Below are positions 9,116 to 17,613 of a DNA stretch of 64,000 nucleotides, piece by piece. Where the stretch lies: positions 1 through 64,000 of the forward strand of contig JAJZNE010000115.1 of the NCBI GenBank assembly GCA_021847995.1. Direction: 5' to 3'. The translations under genes were made by a program, and so were the position numbers. Each line of letters begins with the position of its first letter. The stretch's first letter is position 1. The stretch comes from Pseudomonadota bacterium (lineage in GTDB: Bacteria; Pseudomonadota; Alphaproteobacteria; Acetobacterales; Acetobacteraceae). A model generated the notes under the pieces. The model did not search any database, was not told the DNA's origin, and saw only the letters and a list, made by a program, of their open reading frames with translations.

Positions 9116-10507
9116 CGGCCAGTGCTGCGCCCAGGGCCGCGCGGCTTCCAGCACCGAGGCGACGCGCAGCACGCCGGCATCATCGAAGCGCCGGCCGACG
9201 ATTTGCAGCCCCACCGGCAACCCCGCTGGCGTGAAGCCGCAGGGGACGGAGGCGGCGGGATTGCCGGTGAAGTTGAACGGATAGGAGAATTCCGCCCAGG
9301 TCAGCCAGTCCCAGGCATGTTCCGGCCAGCCTTCGGGGGCGAGGCGCGTGGCCGGGAAGGCGGCGACCGAGACCGCGGGCGTCACCAGATAGTCCCACTC
9401 CGCAAAGAACGCGCCGATCGCGCCGATATAGGCGAGCTTGCGTTCGCGCATGATCTGATAGTCGGCGACGGTGCGGCCGGCATTGGCCTCGATCAACGCG
9501 ACGAGACCGGGGTCCATCGCGTCGCGCCAGCGCGGCAGCAGCCGGGTGTGCTGCGCGTACTGGGTGGGCCAGAAGAAGCGGATCAGGGCCGGCCCGTCCG
9601 GTCCCCATGCCGGTGTCACCTCCTCCACCGCAGCGCCGAGGGCGGGGAGGGATGCGGCGGCGTCCCGCACCAGGGCGGCGACATCGCGATCGACGCGGGC
9701 ATGGCCGAGATCGGGCGAGAAGGCGATTCGCAGGCCGGCGAGATCGCCGCCGAGCCGGGCCGGATAGTCCGCCGGCGGCGCTTCCAGGCTGAGATAGTCG
9801 CGCGGATCGGGGCCGGCCATGCAGCGGAGCATGAGCGCGGCATCGGCAACGGTGCGGGTGATCGGCCCCTGATGCACGACGTTGTCGCTGTTGCTGGAGG
9901 GCGCATGCGCGACGCGGCCGAAAGTGGGTTTGAGGCCGAACACCCCGGAAAAATGCGCCGGCATGCGGATCGAGCCGGCGCCGTCGCCGCCCTGGTGCAG
10001 CGGGCCGAACCCGGCGGCGCAGGCCGCCCCGGCGCCGGCGGAGGAGGCACCGGCATTGCCGCCGTGGCGCCAGGGGTTGTGGGTGATGCCGGTGAGCGGG
10101 CTTTCGCTCACGCCCTTCCAGCCGAATTCCGGCGTCGTGGTGCGCCCGACGATGATCGCGCCGGCCGCGCGCAGGCGCCCGATCAGCGGCGCGTCCTGCG
10201 CCGGCACCTGCCCTTCCGTGGTGCGCGAGCCGGCCCGCAGCGCCACGCCCGCCATCGCGGTCAGATCCTTGATCGTCACCGGCACGCCGTGCAGCGGACC
10301 CAGCTCGCCCCCTGCCATGACCGCCGCTTCCGCCGCCCTGGCGGCGTCGCGGGCGGCATCGGCGAACACCTCGGTGAAGGCATTGAGCCGCGGCTCCAGC
10401 GCGGCGATGCGGGCGAGCACCGACCCGACCACTTCCACCGGCGAGATCTGCCGCCGGCGGATCAGGTCGGCGAGCTCGGTCGCGGGCATGCGGGCGGGGT
10501 CGGTCAT
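9107..10507 (-). CDS. Amidase (amidase-signature family)
   Basis: A 466-residue amidase-signature hydrolase. The Ser-cisSer-Lys triad is visible: Lys80 in VTIKDLTA, cis-Ser at 155/156 in GGNAGASSAG and nucleophile Ser179 in GGDGAGSIRMPA. It resembles the stand-alone AtzF/GatA-like amidases that hydrolyse small amides. There are no neighbouring gatB/gatC genes, so it is probably not the tRNA amidotransferase subunit. No signal peptide, hence cytoplasmic. It is divergent from ada with a 142-bp gap. Confidence 0.9.
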   Translation of the reverse strand: MTDPARMPATELADLIRRRQISPVEVVGSVLARIAALEPRLNAFTEVFADAARDAARAAEAAVMAGGELGPLHGVPVTIKDLTAMAGVALRAGSRTTEGQVPAQDAPLIGRLRAAGAIIVGRTTTPEFGWKGVSESPLTGITHNPWRHGGNAGASSAGAGAACAAGFGPLHQGGDGAGSIRMPAHFSGVFGLKPTFGRVAHAPSSNSDNVVHQGPITRTVADAALMLRCMAGPDPRDYLSLEAPPADYPARLGGDLAGLRIAFSPDLGHARVDRDVAALVRDAAASLPALGAAVEEVTPAWGPDGPALIRFFWPTQYAQHTRLLPRWRDAMDPGLVALIEANAGRTVADYQIMRERKLAYIGAIGAFFAEWDYLVTPAVSVAAFPATRLAPEGWPEHAWDWLTWAEFSYPFNFTGNPAASVPCGFTPAGLPVGLQIVGRRFDDAGVLRVASVLEAARPWAQHWPSL

Positions 10508-10649
10508 GGCTGTTCTCCGTCAACGGGGCCGACGCCACCGGCCGCGCCTGGCGGCGGCGGGGCGTGCGGACGGCGACAGGCTGCGCCAGCGCGACAGCCG
10601 GCGCAACCGGCGGATGGCGCGCGCCGCGCGGCGGTTCCATGGTGGCGCC

Positions 10650-11705
10650 ATGAGCAGCATCGATGACGCGCACTGGAACCTGATCTGCCGCCGCACGCCG
10701 GCCGATTTTCTCTATGCGGTGACGACGATGGGCGTCTACTGCCGCCCTGGCTGCCCGTCGCCGCGCCCGCGGCGGGAACATGTGCGTGTCTTCGCCGACG
10801 CGGCGGCAGCCGAGGGGGCGGGGTTTCGCGCCTGCCGGCGCTGCGACCCGAAGGGCGAGCGGGCGGCGCTGGCGCGGGCGGTGGTCGCGGAGGCCTGCGC
10901 GCAGATCGAGGCGGCGGAGGCGATCCCGTCGCTCGATGTGCTCGCGGCGCGGGCCGGCTATTCCAAATTCCATTTCCTGCGCCTGTTCCGCAGCCATACC
11001 GGCCTCACCCCGCGCAGCTTCGCCGAGGGGGTGCGGGCACGGCGCCTCCAGGCGGCGCTGGCGGAAGGTGCGCGCGTGGCCGACGCGGTGGCGGCGAGCG
11101 GGTTCGGCTCCGAAAGCCGGGTGTATGAGGACAGCTTCGGCCTGCTCGGCATGACGCCGGGCGCGGCGCGGCGCGGCGGCGCGGGCGAGACGATCCGCAC
11201 GGCGCTGGCGGAATGTGCGTTCGGCCGGCTGCTGGTGGGTGCCACCGGGCGCGGCGTGTGCTTCATCGGGTTCGCCGAGCCGGAGGCGGCGCTGCGCGGC
11301 GAGCTGCGACGGCGCTTTCCGCGCGCGCGGATCGTCGCGGACGATGCCGGGCTGGCCGAGACGGTGCGGGCGGTGCTCGGTTTCCTCGACGAGCCGAAGG
11401 CCGGGCTGGCGCTGCCGCTCGATCTGCGCGGGACGACGTTCCAGGTGCGGGTGTGGGAAGCGCTGCGCCGCATTCCGCCGGGGGAGACGCGCAGCTATGC
11501 GGCGCTGGCGGCGATGATCGGGGCGAAGCGGGCGGTGCGCGCGGTGGCACGGTGCTGTGCGGCGAATCCGGTGGCAGTCGCCGTGCCCTGCCACCGCGTC
11601 GTCGGCAGCAACGGCGACCTGACCGGCTATCGCTGGGGCCTGCCGCGCAAGGCAACGCTGCTGGCGCGGGAGGGGGCGCGAGACGAGACTCCATACCCTC
11701 CATGA
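10650..11705 (+). CDS. ada: Ada: DNA methylphosphotriester/O6-methylguanine methyltransferase and regulator
   Basis: A 351-residue bifunctional adaptive-response protein. The N-terminal zinc site is Cys31, Cys35, Cys62 and Cys65, with Cys31 in YCRPGC as the methylphosphotriester acceptor. An AraC-type helix-turn-helix follows at about 75-165. The C-terminal methyltransferase domain carries the acceptor Cys314 in VPCHRVVG. All active residues are present, so the protein should repair alkylated DNA and activate its own regulon when methylated. The ATG was chosen because the zinc motif then sits at the family position; the frame is open upstream but antisense to the amidase. Confidence 0.95.
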   Translation: MSSIDDAHWNLICRRTPADFLYAVTTMGVYCRPGCPSPRPRREHVRVFADAAAAEGAGFRACRRCDPKGERAALARAVVAEACAQIEAAEAIPSLDVLAARAGYSKFHFLRLFRSHTGLTPRSFAEGVRARRLQAALAEGARVADAVAASGFGSESRVYEDSFGLLGMTPGAARRGGAGETIRTALAECAFGRLLVGATGRGVCFIGFAEPEAALRGELRRRFPRARIVADDAGLAETVRAVLGFLDEPKAGLALPLDLRGTTFQVRVWEALRRIPPGETRSYAALAAMIGAKRAVRAVARCCAANPVAVAVPCHRVVGSNGDLTGYRWGLPRKATLLAREGARDETPYPP

Positions 11706-11792
11706 CGGCCAGTAGGGGTCGCATACCGGCGCACGCGGTTGCATAAGCAGGGGCGGAAGAAGCGCCGTTCATTGGGGAAAGGAGAATCGACC

Positions 11793-12845
11793 GTGTCCAG
11801 CCCGTCCGAAATCCGCGCCAGAACCCAGGCCCTGTTCGGATTCGATACGGAATGGCTGGCCCGGCACAGCGAACCGGTGCTGGAGCCGGAACTGCCGATC
11901 ATCGACCCGCATCATCACCTGTGGGACCGTGACAGCCGCTATCTGTTCGACGAATTCTCCGCGGACATCGCCAGCGGTCATCGTATCGGCGCGAGCGTCT
12001 TCGTGCAGTGCGACGAGATGTACCGCGCCGACGCCGATGCGGAGTTCGCCCCGCTGGGCGAGACGGAATTCGTCAACGGCATCGCGGCGATCAGCGCGAG
12101 CGGCCGGTACGGCTCCGACCGCGTCGCGGCCGGCATCGTCGGGTTTGCCGATTTCCGGCTCGGCGCGCGCGTCGATGCCGTGCTGGAGGGGCATCTGCGG
12201 CGAGCGGGGGAGCGGTTCCGCGGCATCCGGTCGCGTTCCGTCTGGGATGCCGACCCGACGATCAAGGGATCGACGCAGGACTTCCCGCCGCATCTGCTGC
12301 TGGATGCGCGGTTCCGCGAGGGCTATGCAAGGCTCGCACGCTATGGCCTGACATTCGACGCCTGGCTTTTCCATCCGCAGATCCCCGAGCTTGCCGACCT
12401 TGCCGGCACGTTTCCGGACATCACGGTCGTACTCGACCATATCGGCGCCCCGCTCGGCATCGGCGTCTATGCCGGACGACGTGACGAAGTGTTCGCCGCG
12501 TGGCGGCGGAACATGGCGGAACTGGCGAAGCGGCCCAACGTTGCGGTGAAGCTCGGCGGGCTCGGGATGCACCTGTTCGGCTTCGATCTCGACCCTGCCC
12601 ATCGCGCCGCGCCGGCGTCCTCGGAGGAGCTGGCGCGGCTGTGGCGGCCCTACCTCGAAACCTGCATCGAACTGTTCGGCGCCGGGCGCTGCATGTTCGA
12701 GAGCAACTTCCCGGTGGACAAGCGCGTGGCGAGCTATCTGGTGCTGTGGAATGCCTTCAAGCGCATCGCCGCCGGCTGCTCTGCCGCGGAAAAGGCTGCG
12801 CTGTTTTGCGACACCGCACGGCGCGTCTATCGACTCGCGCCGTGA
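11793..12845 (+). CDS. Amidohydrolase (amidohydro_2 family metal-dependent hydrolase)
   Basis: A 350-residue TIM-barrel hydrolase. The metal-binding HxH appears in IIDPHHHLWD near residue 35, a further His in VVLDHIG and the catalytic Asp region in FESNFPVDK near 309. This combination is typical of the family that holds 2-pyrone-4,6-dicarboxylate lactonase and related lactone or decarboxylase enzymes. The GTG start is chosen because AAAGGAGA lies 8-10 bp before it. It ends 30 bp from the convergent ABC ATPase gene and may serve the same catabolic cluster, which I infer from position only. Confidence 0.85.
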   Translation: MSSPSEIRARTQALFGFDTEWLARHSEPVLEPELPIIDPHHHLWDRDSRYLFDEFSADIASGHRIGASVFVQCDEMYRADADAEFAPLGETEFVNGIAAISASGRYGSDRVAAGIVGFADFRLGARVDAVLEGHLRRAGERFRGIRSRSVWDADPTIKGSTQDFPPHLLLDARFREGYARLARYGLTFDAWLFHPQIPELADLAGTFPDITVVLDHIGAPLGIGVYAGRRDEVFAAWRRNMAELAKRPNVAVKLGGLGMHLFGFDLDPAHRAAPASSEELARLWRPYLETCIELFGAGRCMFESNFPVDKRVASYLVLWNAFKRIAAGCSAAEKAALFCDTARRVYRLAP

Positions 12846-12875
12846 CCGGCCGGTGAGGGAACCGCGCCGTGACGT

Positions 12876-14372
12876 TCAGGCGAGGTAGCACTGCTCGGTG
12901 ATTCCCGCCTCGGTCAACGCCGCGCCGGTCAGCTCTGCGGCGATCGCGCCGCGGCGAAAGATCAGGACGCGGTGGCAGAGATGCGCCAGTTCCTCGTATT
13001 CGGCGGAGGCGATCACCACTGCGGTGCCGGCAGCGGCGATATCGGCGATCTTCTGCAGCAACTGCCGCCGCGACCCGATGTCCACGCCCTGTGTCGGCTC
13101 GTGCAGCAGGATCACCGCGGGATCGGTGCGCAGCCACTTGCCGAGCAGCGCCTTCTGCTGGTTGCCGCCGCTCAGCGTGCGCAGCGGACGGTCGGGATCG
13201 GCGGGTCGCACGTCGAGCATGTCGAGCACGCGCTGCACCGCGCCCCGCTCCGCCCGGTGACGCAGCCGGCAGCCGCGCATGAACCGCCCGCCGTCGGAAA
13301 TTGCGACGTTCTCCAGCACGGTGGCGTTGGGAATGCCGCTGTGCCGCTGCCGGTCGGCGGGCAACAGGGCGATGCCGGCGCCGATTGCACGCGCCGGCGT
13401 CAGGCCGGTGATCGTCCGGTCGCCGACCTGCACGCTGCCCTGCGCGGCGCGCGCGGCGCCGAACAGCAGGTAGGGCACTTCGTCGTGTCCCATGCCGAGC
13501 AGGCCGGTCAGTCCGAGGATTTCGCCTTCGTGAACATCGAAGCTCACGTCGTGGACCATCCGACCGGACAGAAATTCGGCGCCGAGCACGCGCCGGCCGC
13601 GGGCTGTGCCGCGAACGGGATAGAGCGTGCCCAGTTCGCGACCGAGCATTGCCGCGACCAGTTGCCGGGCGGAGGTCTCGGCGGTGGCGACGGTCTGCAC
13701 CAGGTGGCCGTCGCGCAGCACGGAGACGCGGTCGGCAATCTCCATGATTTCGTCCAGCCGGTGGCTGACGAAGATCACTGCCGAGCCGCGCCGCGCGATG
13801 TCACGCATCGCCGCGAACAGCATGCTGACGGATGGACCCGGCAGGAAGGCGGTCGGCTCATCGAGCACCAGGACATCGCCCCGGGTGTGGTCGAGATCCT
13901 GGATCGCCCGCGCGAAACCGAGCAGTGCCCGCTCCGCCGCCGGCACGTCGCGCACCCGCGCGTCGGGGTCGATGTCGAGGCGGAGCGCCGCCAACGCCGC
14001 GCGCGCCGCCCGACGTTCCTTCGGCCAGTCCACGCGGCCGAGGGCGGTGGTGCGGTAGCGTCCGGCGCGGAGATTCTCCAGCACCGTCATGCTGCCCACA
14101 ACACCCACGTCCTGGTGCAGGAAGTGGAGCCCGAGCCGCGACGCCTCGCCCGGCCGCATCGGCATCGGTATGTCGGCGCTGCGCAGGACGACGCTGCCGC
14201 GATCGGGTGCATGATAGCCGGACAGCAGCTTGATCAGGGTCGATTTGCCCGAACCGTTCTGGCCGATCAGGGCGTGGATCTCGCCCGCGCGGATGTCCAG
14301 ATCGACGGCGGAGAGCACGCGCACGCCGCTGAAGCTTTTGGTCAGGCCCCGCAGCCCCAGCAGAACGGCCAT
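12876..14372 (-). CDS. Sugar-type ABC transporter, double ATP-binding protein (RbsA/XylG-like)
   Basis: A 498-residue protein with two ABC domains, as in ribose/xylose importers. Domain 1 has Walker A GQNGSGKST (37-45) and Walker B VLVLDEPTAFL, with a degenerate signature (VPAAERALL). Domain 2 (about 250-498) lacks a proper Walker A (LTGLLGMGHDE) but has LSGGNQQK and a Walker B-like ILLHEPTQGVD; this asymmetry is normal for RbsA. It powers uptake with the downstream-encoded-first binding protein and permease genes (minus-strand order permease, binding protein, ATPase). The start is the ATG before AVLLGLRG; a run of nine G lies directly in its ribosome-binding position. Confidence 0.93.
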   Translation of the reverse strand: MAVLLGLRGLTKSFSGVRVLSAVDLDIRAGEIHALIGQNGSGKSTLIKLLSGYHAPDRGSVVLRSADIPMPMRPGEASRLGLHFLHQDVGVVGSMTVLENLRAGRYRTTALGRVDWPKERRAARAALAALRLDIDPDARVRDVPAAERALLGFARAIQDLDHTRGDVLVLDEPTAFLPGPSVSMLFAAMRDIARRGSAVIFVSHRLDEIMEIADRVSVLRDGHLVQTVATAETSARQLVAAMLGRELGTLYPVRGTARGRRVLGAEFLSGRMVHDVSFDVHEGEILGLTGLLGMGHDEVPYLLFGAARAAQGSVQVGDRTITGLTPARAIGAGIALLPADRQRHSGIPNATVLENVAISDGGRFMRGCRLRHRAERGAVQRVLDMLDVRPADPDRPLRTLSGGNQQKALLGKWLRTDPAVILLHEPTQGVDIGSRRQLLQKIADIAAAGTAVVIASAEYEELAHLCHRVLIFRRGAIAAELTGAALTEAGITEQCYLA

Positions 14373-14415
14373 CGCCCCCCCCCGGCCGCCGGCATCGTCG
14401 CCCCTGCCCCTGCGG

Positions 14416-15543
14416 CTAGTGCACGAGGCCCCAGAGCCTGCGGTATTCGGCGGCATAGTTGCCACCGAACAGCGCATTCTCGTCATTGGGCACGCCCTCC
14501 AGGTTGCCCTTGACGAACAGCCGCAGCGGAATGTTCTCATCGACCGGCGGCATGCCCAGCATCCCGCGGGCGATCTCGTCAACCGCCGCCCAGCCACACC
14601 AGACGTCGGGCTCGCCCACGTCGGCGATCTGCACGTTGCCCTGTCGGATCCAGTTGAGGTTGCCGTCCACGGCGTCGGACCCAACCACCACCGGCGGATT
14701 GGCCAGATCGGCGGAGGAGATCGCCGGCACGATATAGATCGCCTGCGCGTCATAGGTCGGCAGCACCATCGTCACGTCGGGGCTGCGCCGCAGCAGCGTC
14801 TGTGCCATCCGCCCCAGCCGCACACCGAGATTGCCAACCTGCGTGTCCTGCACAATCACCTTGCAGTCGGGACAGAGCGTGCTGAACTCGTGCTGCATGC
14901 CCTCGACGCGCGACACCTCGCCCGGGAATTCGTTGTCGCCGAAGATCAGGACGTGGGCCTTTCCGCCGGAATGGGCGATCGCGTAGTCCGCCTGGAGCTG
15001 GCCGGAGTGGTAGAAGGAGATCGTCACATGCGCGAAAGTCCCCGGCACCAGCGGCGCGGTCTTGTCCGCCGTCAGCGCATCGACCACCGGAATCCTGGCC
15101 GCCAGCGCATCGGCGGTCGGCCCCTTCATCAGCTCCGGCGAGGCACCGACGGTGACGATCCCGTCGGCATGTTCGCTGACCGCCTGCTCCATGCCGCGGT
15201 TCCATTCCGAGACATCGCCCTTGCCGTCGAACAGCGACGTCGCGATGCCGGCGACCTTGGCGGCGGCCTCCACCCCGTGGGCGATGGTGGCGACGAACGG
15301 GACCGCCATCGTCGAGGTGATGATCCAGATGTGCTTGCCCTTGAGTCTGGCGATATCAAAGGATTCGCCGGGGGAGACGAAACGCGGCATCTGCTCCGCC
15401 TGCTTCACCGCCGCCTGTGCCTGGGCCACGCCATCGCCGGCGCGGGCCGGGGCCGGCAGCGTCCAGGCGGCGCCGGCGAGCAGCGCCAGCACTGCGGCAG
15501 GGGCGCGGCCGTTCCGGCAGATCGGGAATGTTGGTGATGGCAT
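14416..15543 (-). CDS. ABC transporter periplasmic sugar-binding-like protein (RbsB family)
   Basis: A 375-residue secreted binding protein with a signal peptide of about 35 residues ending in APARA. The mature part has the two-lobe periplasmic-binding fold of the LacI/RbsB type (IWIITSTMAVPFVATIAHGV; DGIVTVGASPE; VVVGSDAVDGNL). A strong AGGAGGG lies 8 bp before the ATG. It delivers a solute to the RbsC-like permease encoded 35 bp upstream. The ligand may not be a sugar, because the neighbouring enzymes act on acids and amides. Confidence 0.9.
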   Translation of the reverse strand: MPSPTFPICRNGRAPAAVLALLAGAAWTLPAPARAGDGVAQAQAAVKQAEQMPRFVSPGESFDIARLKGKHIWIITSTMAVPFVATIAHGVEAAAKVAGIATSLFDGKGDVSEWNRGMEQAVSEHADGIVTVGASPELMKGPTADALAARIPVVDALTADKTAPLVPGTFAHVTISFYHSGQLQADYAIAHSGGKAHVLIFGDNEFPGEVSRVEGMQHEFSTLCPDCKVIVQDTQVGNLGVRLGRMAQTLLRRSPDVTMVLPTYDAQAIYIVPAISSADLANPPVVVGSDAVDGNLNWIRQGNVQIADVGEPDVWCGWAAVDEIARGMLGMPPVDENIPLRLFVKGNLEGVPNDENALFGGNYAAEYRRLWGLVH

Positions 15544-15578
15544 GCGGATATCCCTCCTGTTTTTTTCGGTATCGATGG

Positions 15579-16661
15579 CTAGACCGCCTCTCCCCGCGCG
15601 ACCAGGCGCGCGAAGGTGACGGCGACCAGCAGGGCAACGCCGTTGAACACCTCCTGCACCCAGGACGAGGCGCCGAGCAGTTCCAGCCCGGTGACGCCGG
15701 TGACCAGCAGGTACAGCGCGACCACGGTGCCCCAGGCGTTGAAGCGGCCGGGCTTGATCGTGGTGGCGCCGAGGAAGGCGCCGGCATAGGCGGGCAGCAG
15801 GAAACTCGGCCCGACGGAGGGATCCGCGGCGCCGAGTTGCCCGGCGGTGAAAACCCCGGCGAGGGCGCTGATCGCCCCCGACGCGATGAAGGCGCCAAAG
15901 CGCAGCCGATCGACCCCGAGCCCGACCAGCCGGGCCGCCTCCCGCCCCTCACCGACGAAATAGAGATTACGGCCGAGCGGCGTATGCTCGTAGATGTACC
16001 AGAGCAGGACCGCCAGGGCGAAGGCGAGATAGGCCGGCACCTGCAGACCGAGGATGCGGTGCTGAACGAAGGCGCTCAGCGGCGCCGCCACCGTGTCGAG
16101 GATCTGGCCGCCCGAGACGGCGAGGGTGAGCCCGGTCAGGATCGTCGCGGTGCCAAGCGTACCGATGAAGGCATTGACGCCGATGCGCACGACGAAGAAG
16201 CCGTTGAGCAGGCCGGCGGCGATGCCGACCATCACGGTCGCGATCATGACGATCGCGAGCGGCCAGTGCATCTGGCCGGTGAAGAACGCGGTCAGCACCG
16301 CCGCGGCGCCGAGCATCGAACCGATGGACAGGTCAAACTCGCCGGTGGTGAGCGGCAGGGTGAGGCCGAGTGCGAGGATCATCAGCACCGCCTGCGAACT
16401 GACGATCGTCCGCAGATTGCCGAGGGTGAAGAAGGTACGGGGCAGCAGGACGGAAAAGCCGACGAGGAAGGCGGCGAGGGCGAGGACGACGGCATAGCGG
16501 TAGAGCAGCAGCCGCAATGCCGGGCTTGCGGTACGACCGGCGGCGATCGCGCCGCCCACCGCACGGGACGGATAGGTGAGCACGCCGCCGGCCGGAGCGG
16601 CGTCCGCGTCGCGCGGACGCTGCCCTGCTTCCTCCTGGCCGTTGCCGTGCTCCTGCTGCAT
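15579..16661 (-). CDS. ABC transporter permease (RbsC family)
   Basis: A 360-residue inner-membrane permease with 8-10 predicted hydrophobic helices and the family signature GLTLPLTTGEFDLSIGSM plus NAFIGTLGTATILTG. The ATG at residue MQQEHG is preferred. A GTG 54 bp upstream is in frame but lies in an 18-bp palindrome that looks like an operator/promoter, so it would start translation at the promoter. The first 50 residues are polar and cytoplasmic. First gene of the minus-strand permease, binding protein, ATPase operon. Confidence 0.88.
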   Translation of the reverse strand: MQQEHGNGQEEAGQRPRDADAAPAGGVLTYPSRAVGGAIAAGRTASPALRLLLYRYAVVLALAAFLVGFSVLLPRTFFTLGNLRTIVSSQAVLMILALGLTLPLTTGEFDLSIGSMLGAAAVLTAFFTGQMHWPLAIVMIATVMVGIAAGLLNGFFVVRIGVNAFIGTLGTATILTGLTLAVSGGQILDTVAAPLSAFVQHRILGLQVPAYLAFALAVLLWYIYEHTPLGRNLYFVGEGREAARLVGLGVDRLRFGAFIASGAISALAGVFTAGQLGAADPSVGPSFLLPAYAGAFLGATTIKPGRFNAWGTVVALYLLVTGVTGLELLGASSWVQEVFNGVALLVAVTFARLVARGEAV

Positions 16662-16676
16662 CCGACGAACAATGCC

Positions 16677-16734
16677 TTGCAATCGTGATCTGACGCTGGC
16701 TAATATATTAGCCACATATCAGAAACGGCCTCAA
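16677..16734. promoter_or_regulatory. Divergent promoters overlapping an 18-bp perfect palindrome
   Basis: TGGCTAATATATTAGCCA (16697-16714) is a perfect palindrome between the divergent citE-like and permease genes. On the plus strand TTGCAA (16677-16682), 18 bp, then TAATAT (16701-16706). On the minus strand TTGAGG (16729-16734 complement), 18 bp, then TAATAT (16710-16705). Both candidate -10 elements therefore lie inside the palindrome. A dimeric regulator bound there would block both operons; the GntR protein encoded at 18.8 kb is the obvious candidate (inference). Confidence 0.65.
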
Positions 16735-16739
16735 GCCCC

Positions 16740-17585
16740 ATGACGTGCCTGATGTTTGCACCCGCCCTGCGCGGTGACCGCGCCCTCAAGGCGTGGTCGC
16801 ACGCCGTCGATTCGGTGATCCTCGACCTTGAGGATGCCGTGCCCGCCGACCGCAAGGTGGCGGCGCGGGCCGCGATGGCGGCGCTGGTGGCGGCGCAAGC
16901 CAGACCCTGGACGGTGCGTATCAACGATCTCGCCACGCCGTGGTGGCGCGACGACCTGGCGGCGGCGCTGCACCCCAACCTCGCCTGGGTCATGGTCCCC
17001 AAGACGCAGTCGGCGGATATGATCCGTACGCTTGATGATATATTGACCGCTCACGAAACGGCTTCCCCACGGCCCGAGCCGATCCGCCTGCTGCCGATCA
17101 TCGAGAGTGTGCAGGGCCTCGCCGCGGCGCGTGCCATCGCCGCGGCAAGCCCCCGGGTCACGGCCCTCACCTTCGGCGAGGGGGATTTCTCGCTCGATCT
17201 CGGGATGGACTGGGATCCGTTCGGAACCACCATCACTGTTGCGAAGGTGCAGCTGGTGCTCGAGTCCCGGCTCGCCGGCATCGGGCCGCCGCACGCCGGC
17301 GCCTATCCGAAGCTGCACGATGCCGAAGGGCTGGAGAAGAGTTGCGAACTGGCACGCGGCCTCGGCTTCGCCACCAAGCATTGCATCCATCCCGAGCAGA
17401 TCCCGGTCGTGCGCCGTGCCTTCGCCCCGACGCCTGCCGCCGTCGCGCGGGCGGGCGAGATTGTCGCGCGGTTCGAGGTCGCGCTGGCCGATGGCGTGGC
17501 CGCGATCGACGTGGGTGGGATGTTCGTCGATTACCCGGTCTATCGGCGGGCGCAGCAGACGCTGGCGGATGCGCAAGGCCGATGA
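16740..17585 (+). CDS. CitE-like CoA lyase (HpcH/HpaI aldolase/citrate lyase beta family)
   Basis: A 281-residue TIM-barrel lyase. The Mg-binding residues are seen as Glu122 in IIESVQGL and Asp149 in FGEGDFSLDLG, with an N-terminal DLEDAVP and the C-terminal KHCIHPEQI signature. Members cleave malyl-, citramalyl- or related 3-hydroxyacyl-CoA to acetyl- or propionyl-CoA and an oxoacid. It is first in a plus-strand operon followed by a class III CoA-transferase, which could supply the CoA ester. Without citD/citF it is not citrate lyase itself. Confidence 0.9.
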   Translation: MTCLMFAPALRGDRALKAWSHAVDSVILDLEDAVPADRKVAARAAMAALVAAQARPWTVRINDLATPWWRDDLAAALHPNLAWVMVPKTQSADMIRTLDDILTAHETASPRPEPIRLLPIIESVQGLAAARAIAAASPRVTALTFGEGDFSLDLGMDWDPFGTTITVAKVQLVLESRLAGIGPPHAGAYPKLHDAEGLEKSCELARGLGFATKHCIHPEQIPVVRRAFAPTPAAVARAGEIVARFEVALADGVAAIDVGGMFVDYPVYRRAQQTLADAQGR

Positions 17586-17613
17586 CGATCACGTCACGCC
17601 CGGAATAGCTGCC

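Noticed and set aside
16662-16715. Upstream GTG start of the RbsC-like permease
   Set aside because: The codon lies in the 18-bp palindrome that holds both -10 elements, so the transcript would start at or after it.
17036-17048. TGATATATTGA inside citE as a second operator
   Set aside because: Only partly similar to the 18-bp palindrome, inside a coding region, and not symmetric.
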